Assembly: GCF_030272615.1 (NCBI RefSeq)
Contig: NC_081412.1
Location: forward strand, 685,576,583 to 685,634,582
DNA from: Cryptomeria japonica
Taxonomy: Eukaryota > Streptophyta > Pinopsida > Cupressales > Cupressaceae
DNA: 58,000 bases
Direction: 5' to 3'
Made by a program: the position numbers and the translations under genes. Positions within the stretch are counted from its first letter, which is position 1, and each line of letters opens with the position of its first letter. Below the pieces are notes generated by a model. It was given only the letters and a program-made list of their open reading frames with translations. It ran no database searches and was not told where the DNA came from. Shown here piece by piece: positions 1 to 8,893 of this stretch.

Positions 1-1
1 A

Positions 2-2710
2 ATAAAGAGAAAGTTCAAAATTGGAAAATGTTTGGATGAAGAGGAACAAAAACAATATGAAAATTTATTGCATGAATTCCCTGAGATCTTTGCTTGGATA
101 TACTCTGACATGCTTGGTATAGATCCTAAGATTGTTACTCATAATATTGTCTTAGTTCCCGATGCTAAGCCCGTGAAACAAAATATTCGAAAAATGAATC
201 CTAAGGTGGCTCTGCTTGTTAAAGCTGAGATTGAAAAATTATTGGAGGCTGGATTTATCCGCCCTATTGACTATTCCCCATGGATTTCAAATATTGTCGC
301 TGTGGCTAAACCAGACAACAAAATAAGAATGTGTACCGACTTTCGGGATCTAAATAAGGCTTCTTTAAAAGATGATTTCCCTCTTCCAAACATTGACATG
401 ATAGTTGATTCTACGGCAGGACATGCCTTGTTATCCTTCATGGATGGTTTTTCAGGATACAATCAAATTTTCATTAACCCTCAAGATCAATTCAAAACCG
501 CTTTCACCACTCCTTGGGGTACGTTTTGTTGGATAATGATGCCTTTTGGACTTAAAAATGCCGGTGCAACTTATCAACGAGCGATGACCCTTATCTTTCA
601 CGATTATATGCATAAGATTTTAGAGGATTATGTTGATGATATTTTAGCCAAATCCTTTCTTCGCATGGATCATGTTAAAATCCTTCGTCAAATCTTTGAA
701 AGAATTCATAAATATCACATGCGCTTGAATCCTCGAAAATGTGTTTTTGGTGTGGATAGTGGGAAACTATTAGGATTCATAGTTTTGCATCGTGGGATTG
801 AGGTGGACACTAAGAAAATAGATGCCATTGTCAACATGCCACCTCCTAGAAATGTGTCTCAACTTAAAAGCTTACAAGGAAAGATTCAAGCCATTCGTAG
901 GTTCGTGTCTCAACTTGCGGATCATACCTTTCCTTTTACTCAACTTCTTAAAAAGGATATCACTTTTCAATGGAACGAAGATTGTCAGCAAGCATTTGAA
1001 GATTTAAAAGTGTATTTGGCTAGTCCTCCTATTCTTCAACCTGCCGAACCTTCTAAACCTTTCCTTTTGTATACAGTTGCTTCCTCTCATGCTCTCGCAG
1101 CATTGTTGGCACAACATGATAAAGATGGTAAGGAATGTCCGGTTTATTACATAAGTCGTACCTTACTCGATTATGAGACCCGATATTCTGCGATAGAAAG
1201 ACAATGCTTGGCCTTGGTGTTTGCGACTCAGAAATTGAGACATTATCTTTTAAATTCAGAAGTCCACGTCATGGTAAAGTTTGATCCTTTGAAGCATCTT
1301 TTCTCTAAGACTGATTTAACAAGACGCCTAGCTAAGTGGGTTATGATGTTAACTGAATTTGACCTTAAATTTGTTTCACAAAGAGCAATTAAAGGACAAG
1401 CGTTGACCGATCACTTAGTTGAGGCCCCTTCACCTTTCTCCTTCCCTAACCCTGAGTCTTTTCCCGATGACTTCATTCTTTCTATAGAGAAAGATGAAAC
1501 TTGGGAGTTATACTTTGATGGCTCTAAGTGTCGTACGGGATCGGGGGCAGGTGTTGTTCTAATTTCTCCTACAAAGAAATCTATTCCCTTATCCTATCGT
1601 CTAAATTTCCTTTGTACCAATAACATTGCTGAGTATGAGGCTTTTATAGCGGGAATAAAAGCAGCCTTAGCTCTAAATATAAAACAGATACATATCTATG
1701 GAGATTCGCAATTGATTATAAGACAAGTAACAGGAATATATCAAGCAAAACAAGACAAATTATCACAATATAAAGACCTTGCTATCTCTTTATTACAAAA
1801 TTTCGATGATTATACCATGGAACCCATTCCTCGAAAAGATAATCGACATGCAGATGCAATGGCATGTGTGGCTTCTCTTGTATCTTTAGAGGACCCTGTG
1901 GTTGATATTAATTTTGTTATTCACAACCTTATTTCTCCAGCTATTGTAGACGATGCTAGCTTAGTAACATGTTGTGACTTTATAGATTCAGACGAATGGT
2001 ACTCGCATATTGTAAGATATTTGACTGATGGTACCTTTCCTGATTCTACCAATAGAAACACTAGGGCTAGAATCCGCAAGCTATCTGCTAGGTATATCAT
2101 TCTTTCTAATGTTCTTTACCGAAGGGGTTATGATGGTCTTCTCCTTCGCTGTCTTAACAAATTGGAAATCCTCGTTGCTCTTGAAGAGGCACATTCAGGT
2201 GCCTGTGGGGGGCATTTTGGAGGCAAATCCTTGGTTCATAGATTGCTTCGTATGGGATACTATTGGCAAACTATGCAGAAGGATTCCTTTTCATTTGTTA
2301 AGAAATGTCATCAATGTCAACAACATAATAATCTGATTCATGCTCTTGCCCAAGAACTTCGTTCTCAAGTAGCTTCTTGGCCTTTCTCCGCATGGGGTTT
2401 GGATCTTATTGGAAAAATCTCTCCTCCTTCATCTCAAGGACACACCTTCATTATAACCGCAACAGATTACTTTACGAAGTGGGTAGAAGCTATTCCCCTT
2501 CGCTCTACTACTGCTGAAGTGATTTGTCAATTTCTTCTAGAAAACATCATTTCTCGATTCGGGATACCTTCCACTATAATCTCAGATAATGGGACATCAT
2601 TTAAAAACAAGGACGTGAAGAAATTCCTCGAGAAGTATCATATCAAACATCGATTTTCTACACCATACTATCCCCAATCAAATGGCCAAGCCGAATCATC
2701 CAATAAATAA
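2..2710 (+). CDS. pol: E1 pol: RT, RNase H, archaeal-type RNase H, integrase core (partial)
   Basis: This part of the polyprotein copies the element RNA and integrates the DNA. The frame is open to the window edge, so the start is outside. RT spans roughly residues 50-290 counted from position 32, with FRDLNK, MDGFSGYNQI and the catalytic YVDD near residue 200. The RT-linked RNase H follows (about 335-430). A second RNase H begins near residue 490 (YFDGS, NNIAEYEA, YGDSQL, HADAMA); this duplication is known from Tat elements. Integrase has an HHCC finger (C-x2-C in KKCHQC) and the DDE triad in LDLIG, SDNGT and GQAES. A TAA stop at 2708 falls just after the catalytic Glu, so this copy could not make the integrase C-terminus. 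Confidence 0.93.
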   Translation: MKRKFKIGKCLDEEEQKQYENLLHEFPEIFAWIYSDMLGIDPKIVTHNIVLVPDAKPVKQNIRKMNPKVALLVKAEIEKLLEAGFIRPIDYSPWISNIVAVAKPDNKIRMCTDFRDLNKASLKDDFPLPNIDMIVDSTAGHALLSFMDGFSGYNQIFINPQDQFKTAFTTPWGTFCWIMMPFGLKNAGATYQRAMTLIFHDYMHKILEDYVDDILAKSFLRMDHVKILRQIFERIHKYHMRLNPRKCVFGVDSGKLLGFIVLHRGIEVDTKKIDAIVNMPPPRNVSQLKSLQGKIQAIRRFVSQLADHTFPFTQLLKKDITFQWNEDCQQAFEDLKVYLASPPILQPAEPSKPFLLYTVASSHALAALLAQHDKDGKECPVYYISRTLLDYETRYSAIERQCLALVFATQKLRHYLLNSEVHVMVKFDPLKHLFSKTDLTRRLAKWVMMLTEFDLKFVSQRAIKGQALTDHLVEAPSPFSFPNPESFPDDFILSIEKDETWELYFDGSKCRTGSGAGVVLISPTKKSIPLSYRLNFLCTNNIAEYEAFIAGIKAALALNIKQIHIYGDSQLIIRQVTGIYQAKQDKLSQYKDLAISLLQNFDDYTMEPIPRKDNRHADAMACVASLVSLEDPVVDINFVIHNLISPAIVDDASLVTCCDFIDSDEWYSHIVRYLTDGTFPDSTNRNTRARIRKLSARYIILSNVLYRRGYDGLLLRCLNKLEILVALEEAHSGACGGHFGGKSLVHRLLRMGYYWQTMQKDSFSFVKKCHQCQQHNNLIHALAQELRSQVASWPFSAWGLDLIGKISPPSSQGHTFIITATDYFTKWVEAIPLRSTTAEVICQFLLENIISRFGIPSTIISDNGTSFKNKDVKKFLEKYHIKHRFSTPYYPQSNGQAESSNK

Positions 2711-2719
2711 ATTGAATAA

Positions 2720-3256
2720 ATTCTTCGCAAAATCGTGAATAAGCATGGTAAGGATTGGAGTAACCAGCTAATCTATGCTCTTTGGGCCTACCGAACGAGT
2801 GTACGAATTGCTACGGTAACTACTCCTTATAATCTTGTTTATGGTGCTGACGCTATTATGCCCTTAGAGTTGGAGATTCCATCACTTAGGGTTTCTCTCA
2901 AAGGTATAGTAGATGATGACTCTTATAGAGAACAACGACTTCAACAGCTTGAGATGCTTGATGAACAACGTATAAACGCTCTTGAGCATATTCAAGCCTA
3001 TCACAAAACTCTACAACGAAGCTATAATGATAAGGTCATTCAACGTTCCTTCTCAGTAGGTGACTTAGTCCTTTATGAGAATCAGCGCAATGTGAATGCC
3101 TTACCTGCAGAAAAGGGAAAATTTAGTCCTAATTGGCTTGGACCATACATCGTTATTGAAGATTATGGATCGGGTGCTTACAAAATAGCGGATGTAGACG
3201 GTACGCCTCTTAAAGAACCTATCAATGCTATGCACTTGCGTAGATATTATGCTTAA
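2720..3256 (+). CDS. pol: E1 pol: integrase C-terminus with GPY/F module
   Basis: This continues the preceding pol in the same frame after two in-frame TAA codons at 2708 and 2717. It covers the last part of the integrase core and the GPY/F chromatin-contact module (NWLGPYIV, GSGAYKI), and ends with MHLRRYYA, which matches the pol ends of E3 and E4. The two stops nine bases apart are the only lesions seen in about 3.2 kb of E1 pol, so this is a recently inactivated copy. Any in-frame start after the stops would be incidental. Confidence 0.88.
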   Translation: MLRKIVNKHGKDWSNQLIYALWAYRTSVRIATVTTPYNLVYGADAIMPLELEIPSLRVSLKGIVDDDSYREQRLQQLEMLDEQRINALEHIQAYHKTLQRSYNDKVIQRSFSVGDLVLYENQRNVNALPAEKGKFSPNWLGPYIVIEDYGSGAYKIADVDGTPLKEPINAMHLRRYYA

Positions 3257-3861
3257 TTCTTCATTCCTTATTTATCTTCTTTTCAGTTCTTCAACATTGG
3301 ATAATATGTTAGTATCTCCTAATTAGAGCAAAATAGAATTAAATGTTATGGTGTTTAATCTATATTGCTTCGTTCTTGACAAGTATGTCTCTTTACTTTA
3401 TAGTTTGTCTTGAATTCATTTATGTAAATTGTAAAAGATTTATGTTTCCATTATGCTAGCATATTATACAATGTCTTTATGTGTTAAGTAGAATCGTATC
3501 ATGTTGTGTTTAAGTTCAAAATTAAATCACATTAGTTATATGATTCTTAGACTTAATGCATATTTCTTCCCTATCATCAATGTAGTACTTGATTAAATAT
3601 TTTAATTAAATCACACATGTATCAATTTAATCATGGAGCATTGAGAAATCAATCACATGGAAATTAAATTCTGAACATACATGTACATTTACCAAATGTA
3701 TTAGATTTAATCAAAACAAAATATACATTGTTTTAAGCATTAAAGATAACACATTTGAGACAAAAGAGAAGCATGTATATATACATATATATATGTGTGG
3801 ATCATATACAAATACAGGTCACTGTACATCCAAAATGTGACCTCTCTTTTACATCATAAAA
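3257..3861. other. E1 spacer between the convergent pol and PMD genes
   Basis: AT-rich stretch between the end of pol and the end of the antisense PMD tail. No coding frame is convincing. It should hold the 3' untranslated ends of both convergent transcripts. A short run of alternating purines and pyrimidines lies at 3773-3800. Confidence 0.6.
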
Positions 3862-5639
3862 TCATCTCCTATCCCTAGGGCTAGTGGCTGGAGAGTGTCG
3901 ACTGGACGCTCCCTCCTGATCTGGCCGTGAAGGTGGACCCATGGGTGTGTAGCGCGATACAAACCGTGAGTGACTCCGAGAGGAACTCCTACGATCCCTA
4001 TCCATAAGGATCGCGCGATAGGTGGTAGCCTCGGCCTGAGCTGCTGCTAGATCTCGCCGCGCCCGCTGAAGGTCCTCTGATAGGACTCTCTCTCTCTCTC
4101 CCTCCATATGTCTACCTGTACTCGGAATGGGGAAAACAAGTCCTCATGCTGACCCGCGTTCCCCTGAGGCCTATAAGCAATCTATGAGGAACTAGGGATC
4201 TGTGCTATCGTGGAAATGTCTGTCATTGCCTGTTGAATCAGGGAACGCCACTCCTGCACATTAGCTGTAGCAGTAGAACAGATTCTTGTATTAGTACCAT
4301 TCTATATCACCAAAACATTAATCAATCAATATAAACCTACTATACCTGGATCTCCCTCACGCCAGTAGGGATCATGATATGGTAGCATCTATGCCTGGGA
4401 ACCACTAGGCTCCCCTCGCTCGAATAATCTGTGCATGATGGGTGTAGGCTGGACGGTACTAGGAACAGGTCTCTGTATCGCCTCATGTTCCCCCTGTTGG
4501 GGAATAAGAGGAGGATCCAGAGCTATGGTATCGTCTCCTAAATGGTGGGGAGCTGCATCTGACTCCTCCTCATCATCTCTATCCTCCTCCTCCTCCTCAT
4601 CATCATCATCCGCATCCTCCTCGTCCTCATCTCTATCTGTGTCCTCCTCCTCCTCCTCCTCGGCACTAGGTTGATCTCCATACTCCTCAAGGTCGTGATA
4701 GAGATGTGCAAGCATACTCCGACCCCAAGCATACACTCTCCTGTGTCTCTCCATCACTCTGATGCACCATGTGAGACCCCCATGCATGTGCGTACCTCGC
4801 CCATTAGGGCAAACGGCTAGTGCTATGATGGCGATCATAAGGCGTCTCAGAAGGGGTACCTCCCCTGTAGGATGTAAGAGCCAGCTGACCATGCTGCGAC
4901 CTCTCGTCTCGCTCGGCATGACTCTCCCTATGCAGTATACCTGCTCCCTCTGATGATCCTCCGCCCACCGATCGGTCACGTATGTAACAGTCGCTCCTCT
5001 GATAGGAAGACGAAGTATACGGTACACATCCTCGAGTGTGACCGTCAGCTCCCCTACCGGAAGATGAAATGTGCATGTGTTAGGATCCCATCGCTCCATC
5101 AATGCCATCGGCATCGCAGGATGGAACCGAATGGCTGGCATGAGGATCACATACCATAATCCCACGATCGATAGTGTGTCTCTCTCTGCCTGAGTCAGCT
5201 GCGGAATCTGATCTCGCAAACTGCAAAGAATATGTCCCGCTGTATGCTCTCTCATGTATGGGAGACCCTGCAACACAAAAATATAACCGTAATCAGTACT
5301 CGATCATCAAAATCGTTCATGCATACTGTCGAACATCGTATGCCAACCCTGAAACCCCTCGCCAAGCCCTGATTGGGACCATGGCGCCCTGAAGGGACCA
5401 TGGCACCCTGAAGGGACCATGGCGCCCTGGGGGGACTAGGGCGCCCTACAGGGACCATGGCGCCCTGGGTGGGCCCCGGGTCAGCCTTCAGGGCCCGCAT
5501 ACGATCACAAAAAAGTCAAAATGCGGAAAGTCAAAAGTCAAACATTCAGTCAACTCACCTCGTCTAGTGGCTCGTCGTCAATCACGGCCTAGCGCAGGAT
5601 CTCAATCCTCGTGGGAGGCTCCAGTCGTCGTGAAGGCAT
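3862..5639 (-). pseudogene. E1 antisense plant mobile domain (PMD) gene
   Basis: Encodes a plant mobile domain protein (the aminotransferase-like PMD family, known from MAIN/MAIL proteins and transposons); its molecular role is not settled. Exon 1 runs 5639-5559 and splices at GTGAGT to exon 2 at 5267 after TTGTGTTGCAG, phase 0. PMD signatures in exon 2 are LMERWDPNTCTFHLPVGE, VTLEDVYRIL and YAWGRSMLAHLYHDL. The domain is cut short after LYHDL and runs into an Asp/Glu-rich tract of about 50 residues (4565-4670). A tail at 4107-3862 in a separate frame has a coiled-coil-like segment and MGPPSRPDQEGA, echoing the E3 protein. Lesions: TAG in exon 1 at 5589-5591 and TAG after SGSQA at 4389. The link between exon 2 and the tail is uncertain; a 44 bp candidate intron at 4302-4345 is short for a plant. 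Confidence 0.8.
5375..5470 (-). repeat. E1 word array in PMD intron 1
   Basis: Five imperfect copies of a 16-19 bp unit lie inside the 291 bp PMD intron (5268-5558). Read in the PMD sense the core is AGGGCGCCATGGTCCC. A near-identical core occurs in the E1 LTR at 7361-7455 in the gag-pol sense. Confidence 0.85.
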
Positions 5640-5720
5640 GATGATGGCTATGTGGGCTCCGCTACAATGAACAGTATTCAGAAATCAACAAAGTGACAAA
5701 TGCAAATGTCACATTCAAGG

Positions 5721-5726
5721 TATATA
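5721..5726 (-). promoter_or_regulatory. Candidate TATA box of E1 PMD gene
   Basis: TATATA lies about 82 bp upstream of the PMD ATG at 5639, on the PMD strand. The E2 and E3 PMD genes have TATA-like sequences at similar distances, which supports an own promoter rather than read-through from the LTR. Confidence 0.5.
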
Positions 5727-5951
5727 CTTTCATTCTTTTACCTTCGCTTTCGAAACCCTAATTTTCCTCTATTATTCATTTTATCATAACTTGAGTTTGG
5801 GAGATGCGATTTTCAAACCGTTTGTTGCATAGGAATTGTATTTTCATTCCCCTACTCTCGGGATGTTCCAAAAAGTGCTCTGATGAAGCCTATTTAGTGA
5901 ACATCCCTCATCAATACTCTCTTACATAATTTATCGTAAGTAAACATGCTA

Positions 5952-5994
5952 CCCTGTTTCACCTCCCTAATAAGCAAGTCGAAACAGGGGGGGG
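5952..5994. promoter_or_regulatory. E1 internal hairpin plus G-tract (module A)
   Basis: CCCTGTTTC at 5952-5960 pairs with GAAACAGGG at 5981-5989, and the 3' arm merges into a run of eight G followed by CATATA. The same order (stem, then GGGGGCAT) is found in E2 and E3 with different stem sequences. Confidence 0.75.
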
Positions 5995-6166
5995 CATATA
6001 GCTACTCACAGATTTCATTACTTTCCTTAGTAAGCATTAGGTGATTTTGTGATCTAACGTGTGTTTTGTAGGGTGCGGTTCCTAACTGTGTACTACAGAT
6101 ATTGCTGGGGGCTTCGTCCGACAACTTATGGATATATCCTTTTTCAAATGATGTTTACTTTTCTGT

Positions 6167-6221
6167 ACTTTAGCTTGCATATGCACGTAGTACTCATATG
6201 ACCGCTAAAGTGGGGGCTAAA
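6167..6221 (+). promoter_or_regulatory. E1 polypurine tract with adjacent hairpin (module B)
   Basis: ACTTTAGC (6167-6174) pairs with GCTAAAGT (6204-6211). After a 3x3 internal loop, CATATG (6178-6183) pairs with CATATG (6195-6200). The stem is followed at once by GGGGGCTAAA and then the LTR start TGTAG. The G-rich tract is in the position of the plus-strand primer of LTR elements. Confidence 0.8.
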
Positions 6222-7890
6222 TGTAGCGTCATAAATTGTACGCACTTGCTAGGGTGGTACAATTTCACACCTAGTTTAGCACCTGCCTTAGTGCATTTTA
6301 CATTTTGCATTGCATTTCTCCTTAAGCACTTAATTAATCAAATTAATTAGGTCTAAGGGCCTATTTCATCATCCTCTACATCATAAAGTTGGGCCCTTTC
6401 GTCAAAGTGTGCCCTTTTCATTTTATTCCTCCAATACATCATTCAATCAAAAACCCTAAGTAAGTCCTATTTTGAACTTGGGGGCTTGGTTTCGGGGTCA
6501 AAACATCTCGAAATCACTTGTAACTTCGGGATTCTCTCTAAAATCATCATATCCGATGGCCCTGAAAATTTGGTGAAAAGTTGTCGGGACCGTGGCACTC
6601 GGAGTGCACATGGTCCCGGACATTTTTCCCGAAATTTTAGGAGCACGATCCAATCATAAAATAAAGCTTAACCCCAAGAAATTGGCGGGATATTCAATCT
6701 CTAGGTCGGCCAAAAGATGAAATTACGACCTAGGGTTTCCTACATAAGAGCTCTCTTTCTTCATTTGAAGGGATCCGGATTTTTGTTTTCAGGAACTTCA
6801 TATGCAGCGAAAGAGCAGATCTTGGAAGACTTCAACAACATTCAACATCCTTCTATCAAGCACTTATCAATTTCATTCATCTATTTAGGGCTTGGAAGAC
6901 ATTGAAGAACAATAGGAGATTACCGACTGAAGATTGGCTTGTACTCCTCCCTTGAGGGTTGGGTATGATTTCATGTTGTTTTCATGTCTTTGCATAAGCT
7001 TCAATATATCATTTATTCATGCTTTAGATCACTTTGCATCTTGATTTAGAGCATTTACATTGTCATTTACAAGCAATTAGGGTTTACTTTCTAGGTTGCT
7101 CTAGTTTGCTTTCTTGCATTTTAGGACCTTGCACACACACTAGGTCTGCACACACAATACATTTTACAAAACAACTTGGCTATTCGTGGAGGTGGAAATC
7201 ACCGAAGCGGGGGTTTGACTAAGGCAAAACCCTATATAGCCACCCATACACCCTTTTCAGATATAAGTGCAGGTTTCGGGACTCGGACGACGCCGCAGGA
7301 TACAGATCCGGAGAGAACAGGTCAAGACAGCACTCTGCATCAAATTGTAGAGTAGAAGACTGGGACAGGGGCGCTGGGCGCCCTAGTCCTGCTAGGACAG
7401 GGGCGCTGGACGCCCTGGTCCCTGGGACAGAGGCGCTGGGCGCCCTGGTCCTCCGAACAGACAACATTTCCGACAGCTTCCGACAGTGTTCCAGAGTCCA
7501 AAATGACAGTTTCCGGTGCAGTTTTCAGGACAGAATCAGGACAGTGGCGCCCGCGCCCTCGTCCCAAACATTTGCAGTCCAATTTTGACTCTGGGTACAC
7601 ATCTGCATTCTTATTTCATCCTTGTATTTACAGTTGTCCATTGTTTAAACTCAATTCTGCAATCTTGTTGTTAGTTCATACTTGCATCTTGGAATTAGGG
7701 TTTGAACTTGCATCATTTGATCTTCCAATTTCAACAAGGGAATAGAAATCCTAATAGATATCCCGTGGCTCTCTCTTTCACAAAAGGAAGTAGCCAATTG
7801 TGCGATATCTCTAGGCTCTTTCGTATTCCGTAATGTGTGTCAAAAGGTAGGATTAGGGCATGATAACCTAGTCTCGCTTTTTCCCCTACA
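6222..7890 (+). repeat. E1 3' LTR, 1669 bp
   Basis: Begins TGTAGCGTCA right after the polypurine tract and ends CCCCTACA, giving TGTAG/CTACA termini. The right boundary is set by that inverted repeat and by LINE ORF1 starting at 7891. The 5' LTR is outside the window, so the length cannot be checked against a partner. Confidence 0.8.
7361..7566 (+). repeat. E1 word array within the LTR
   Basis: Three or four diverged units with the core GGGCGCCCTGGTCC lie in the 3' half of the LTR, a part expected in the leader of the gag-pol RNA; a degraded unit follows near 7547. The core matches the PMD intron array at 5375-5470 when each is read in its own transcript sense. Confidence 0.75.
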
Positions 7891-7892
7891 CA

Positions 7893-8093
7893 GATAATAA
7901 AGAAAATGAAGCCTTAGGAATTGAGCAATGGGCTAGGGAAAAGGCCACTTCGGATTGTGCCAAGCTCTACAAAAAGAGAGGTAGGAAATCCCTATTGAAG
8001 CTAAGAGCTAATGATGCTACTATGGAAGGTCAAGTTAAACTCACAGACATGTTTCACGTAGGGAAGGGGAAGGTACTTCCCACAACACCATGA
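7893..8093 (+). pseudogene. LINE ORF1 C-terminal fragment
   Basis: An open frame of about 66 residues (with EQWAREKATSD and LYKKRGRKSL) ends in TGA at 8091. That stop overlaps the ORF2 ATG at 8090 as ATGA, a common ORF1/ORF2 junction in plant LINEs. The fragment starts exactly where the E1 LTR ends, so the rest of ORF1 should lie left of E1, outside the window. No domain is recognisable in this part; the role as an RNA-binding protein is inferred from position only. Confidence 0.6.
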
Positions 8094-8893
8094 ATGTATT
8101 ATCATGGAATGCTAGGGGTTTAAATGCCCCTAACAAACAATGGATAGTCAAACACTGTCTATCTAACTATAGTACTGATTTAGTAATGTTACAGGAAAAC
8201 AAATTAGAGAATGTTGACTTAACCTCCTTTGGTAAATGACTAGGCTTTAGACATATTATAGGTGTTCTAGCCAAAGGAGCCTCTGGAGGTCTAGCCATTA
8301 TTTGGGACCCGCACAATATAAGATTCTCATTATTAGAGTCTCAAGGAAATTGGATAAGTGGCAGGGCTACCAGCTTGAAACACAAACTAGATTTTATCAT
8401 TATTAATGTGTATGGGCCAATCCTAAATGAGGACAAAAGAAGAGTTTGGAAGGAAATCAAGGAATTCACAAACTCCCAGGATCGGTTTTGCATTTTAGGA
8501 GGTGACTTTAATGTTATCATGAATCAATATGAGAAACGAGGAGGCATAGGTAAAATCTCTAGAGCAACTTTAGACTTTGTAGATTGTGTCCATCATTGTG
8601 GCTTGATAGAGATTAACATGGTTAAGGATGCCTTTACCTGGAATAATAGAAGGTTAGGTTTAAGTAATATAGCAGAAACACTAGATAGGTTCTTTGTTAC
8701 AGGTAGTCTTACCAACTTTCCATATACCTTAGAAGCCTCAATTTTACCTTTCTCAGGCTCGGATCATTTTCCGATCCAACTTAGCATTCTTGGTGACTCA
8801 GGACCAAAAAGATGTCCTTTTAAATTCATACAAATGTGGTTGAAAGAAGATAATATTCTTAAGCTTCTTCAGGAATGGTGGAAAGAGGCATAG
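8090..8893 (+). pseudogene. LINE ORF2: AP endonuclease domain
   Basis: Nicks target DNA for target-primed reverse transcription. The start MNVLSWNARGLN is the usual beginning of plant LINE ORF2. Endonuclease motifs follow: LQENK, INVYGP, GGDFNVI, FTWNN and the catalytic SDHFPI. A TGA interrupts the frame near 8239 inside the domain, and the frame stops again at 8893 after LLQEWWKEA. The catalytic motifs themselves are intact, so the decay is moderate. Confidence 0.88.

Larger units (their letters stand above)
1..7890 (+). mobile_element. E1: Ty3/gypsy Tat-type LTR retrotransposon, 5' part outside window
   Basis: The plus-strand element enters at the left edge inside pol, so its 5' LTR, gag and protease are outside the window. 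Visible in order are RT, two RNase H domains, integrase, an antisense PMD gene, two hairpin-purine modules, and a 3' LTR with the terminal inverted repeat TGTAG/CTACA. The element ends at 7890, where LINE coding sequence begins, so it seems to have inserted into the LINE. The 5 bases after it, CAGAT, should recur left of the 5' LTR as the target duplication. Tat membership is inferred from the dual RNase H and the antisense gene. Confidence 0.85.

Noticed and set aside
4302-4345. 44 bp intron joining the E1 PMD exon 2 to its tail
   Set aside because: GT and AG are present but the length is below what plants usually splice; left as a possibility only.
4435-4674. Ser-rich plus-strand frame
   Set aside because: It is the complement of the acidic tract of the E1 PMD gene.
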